Shown here in pieces: positions 62,515 through 64,000 of a stretch of 64,000 nt of DNA (the stretch's first letter is position 1; every line of letters begins with the position of its first letter). The notes below the pieces were generated by a model. The model was given only the letters and a program-made list of their open reading frames with translations, searched no databases and was not told where the DNA came from. The translations under genes were made by a program, and so were the position numbers. The stretch comes from Rhizobiales bacterium SYSU XM002 (GTDB lineage Bacteria; Pseudomonadota; Alphaproteobacteria; Rhizobiales; Beijerinckiaceae), in contig VWVY01000001.1 in NCBI GenBank assembly GCA_009846685.1, positions 186,001-250,000 on the forward strand. Direction: 5' to 3'.

Positions 62515-63060
62515 TCAACGAGTGCGGCAGGCGACGGCGAAATCATCGATGGCGGCCTCGATCGGGCCGAGCGCGTCGATCGACACGAACAGCGGTGCGC
62601 CGGTATGCCGGAAATTGAGCCGTCCGAGTGTGTAGCCGTTCGCCTTCTTGCGCTTCGAGATCGCGGGCGCGCTGATCTTCTGTTCGGCGACAATGGCACC
62701 TGTCGCGAAACCGTCGCGGACTGTGAGCGCGATCGCGCCGGACTTGCCGGGCGCGTGGACCCAGAGGTCGACAGAGCAGGCCGCGCCCTTCGGAGCATTC
62801 ACGGTGACCGTGCTGGTCAGGGCCGTGCCCGGAAACGGCATCGGGTTCGCGAGCACCACGAATTTCTTGCCGGAATGCGGCTTGATGGTGGACTTGGCGT
62901 CGATCTGGCGCAGGCTGACATCGCCGGTCGCCGCCCATTGGCCCTTGTTCCCATTCTCGAAACCGTCGCGCACGCTGACGTAGCGCGCTTCGGCTGCCGC
63001 CGTGCATCCGACAAGGAGGGCCGCAGTGGCGAAAGTCTTTGCATAGTCGGTGATTTTCAT
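62515..63060 (-). CDS. Exported protein of unknown function (possible lipoprotein)
   Basis: A 181-residue protein with an N-terminal export signal. LVGC (16-19) fits a lipobox, but cleavage after AEA (about 25) would fit an ordinary signal peptide too. The rest is beta-rich ('FVVLANPMPFPGTALTSTVTVNA', 'AIALTVRDGF') and resembles a carbohydrate-binding-type jelly-roll in character only. Two Cys remain near positions 94 and 178. It is directly downstream of a sigma-54 promoter and upstream of cytochrome c. Function not recognised. Confidence 0.75.
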   Translation of the reverse strand: MKITDYAKTFATAALLVGCTAAAEARYVSVRDGFENGNKGQWAATGDVSLRQIDAKSTIKPHSGKKFVVLANPMPFPGTALTSTVTVNAPKGAACSVDLWVHAPGKSGAIALTVRDGFATGAIVAEQKISAPAISKRKKANGYTLGRLNFRHTGAPLFVSIDALGPIEAAIDDFAVACRTR

Positions 63061-63087
63061 TCTCAGTCTCCCGTAGCGACAAGCGTC

Positions 63088-63104
63088 TAGCAGGCGACGT
63101 GCCA
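63088..63104 (-). promoter_or_regulatory. Sigma-54 (-24/-12) promoter of the exported-protein gene
   Basis: On the minus strand TGGCACGTCGCCTGCTA: perfect TGGCAC, exact GG-N10-GC spacing and CTGCT at -12, the same -12 variant as at 41473. The GC is 30 bases upstream of ATG 63060. A dyad GCAGG-GGAT-CCTGC (63188-63201) lies about 85 bases upstream of the -24, a possible activator site. The activator gene (63215 onwards) is immediately upstream. Confidence 0.72.
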
Positions 63105-63214
63105 GCGAATGACGTGGCGGAAGGCTTTGAAATCAAAGAAAAAAGAAAAGATGAGGCCGACAATCCGGCAGGCGGACTGAAAGAACGGCAGGGGATCCTG
63201 CAAAATTGGCGGAA

Positions 63215-64000
<786 letters not shown>

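Overview
The window reads as a GC-rich (clearly above 60% by eye) alphaproteobacterial chromosome, most likely of the order Hyphomicrobiales (Rhizobiales). Reasons: dense operons with ATGA start/stop overlaps; many binding-protein-dependent uptake systems (two dipeptide-type ABC systems, one DctPQM TRAP, one TAXI-TRAP); DctB/DctD- and DctS/DctR-like two-component pairs; maf near yacG; and two copies of an inverted repeat beginning GCATTTTC that I recall as common between genes in this order. No rRNA, tRNA, insertion sequence, prophage or CRISPR array was seen. Placement below the order level is not attempted.

Region 1 (1-15.8 kb). A divergent LysR-type regulator (cut by the edge) faces a long plus-strand catabolic cluster: beta-hydroxyacid dehydrogenase, aldehyde dehydrogenase, M20 carbamoylase-like hydrolase, amidase, a complete five-gene oligopeptide-type ABC importer behind a near-consensus sigma-54 promoter, diaminopropionate ammonia-lyase, D-carbamoylase-like nitrilase, deacetylase-type amidohydrolase, RidA-like protein, and a D-threonine aldolase/D-serine dehydratase fold protein. 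Together they look like uptake, deprotection and PLP-dependent deamination of N-substituted (probably D- or diamino-) amino acids, with RidA removing enamine by-products. The exact substrate is unknown.

Region 2 (15.8-24.7 kb). Acetyltransferase and JmjC/cupin-like oxygenase (minus strand); maf-SDR-yacG-aldo/keto reductase (plus); then a minus-strand unit acyl-CoA dehydrogenase, alpha-methylacyl-CoA racemase-like protein, modA, modB, with no modC.

Region 3 (24.8-48.4 kb). TRAP dctPQM with a divergent DctS/DctR-like pair; an adenylate cyclase with an unusual C-terminal half; a second five-gene peptide-type ABC importer; a convergent M20 amidohydrolase; a cystathionine lyase-like enzyme; a TAXI-TRAP system with a sigma-54 promoter and an upstream palindrome, followed directly by DctB/DctD, its probable activator pair; and a free-standing Ada phosphotriester-repair domain.

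Region 4 (48.4-64 kb). Minus-strand unit of kinase-like phosphotransferase, acyl-CoA dehydrogenase and SDR (an unfused ACAD10/11-like set); an exonuclease-CBS-DUF294 fusion; two small membrane proteins; a sodium:solute symporter with its DUF4212 partner, the latter carrying an in-frame TGA near its start; an SDR lacking the catalytic tyrosine; an EamA transporter; an amidase; prfC; cytochrome c; a secreted protein behind another sigma-54 promoter; and a sigma-54 activator cut by the right edge.

Two features recur. Three strong GG-N10-GC sigma-54 promoters lie before uptake or secreted-protein genes. All four solute-binding-protein genes are followed by a GC-rich hairpin before the permease gene.
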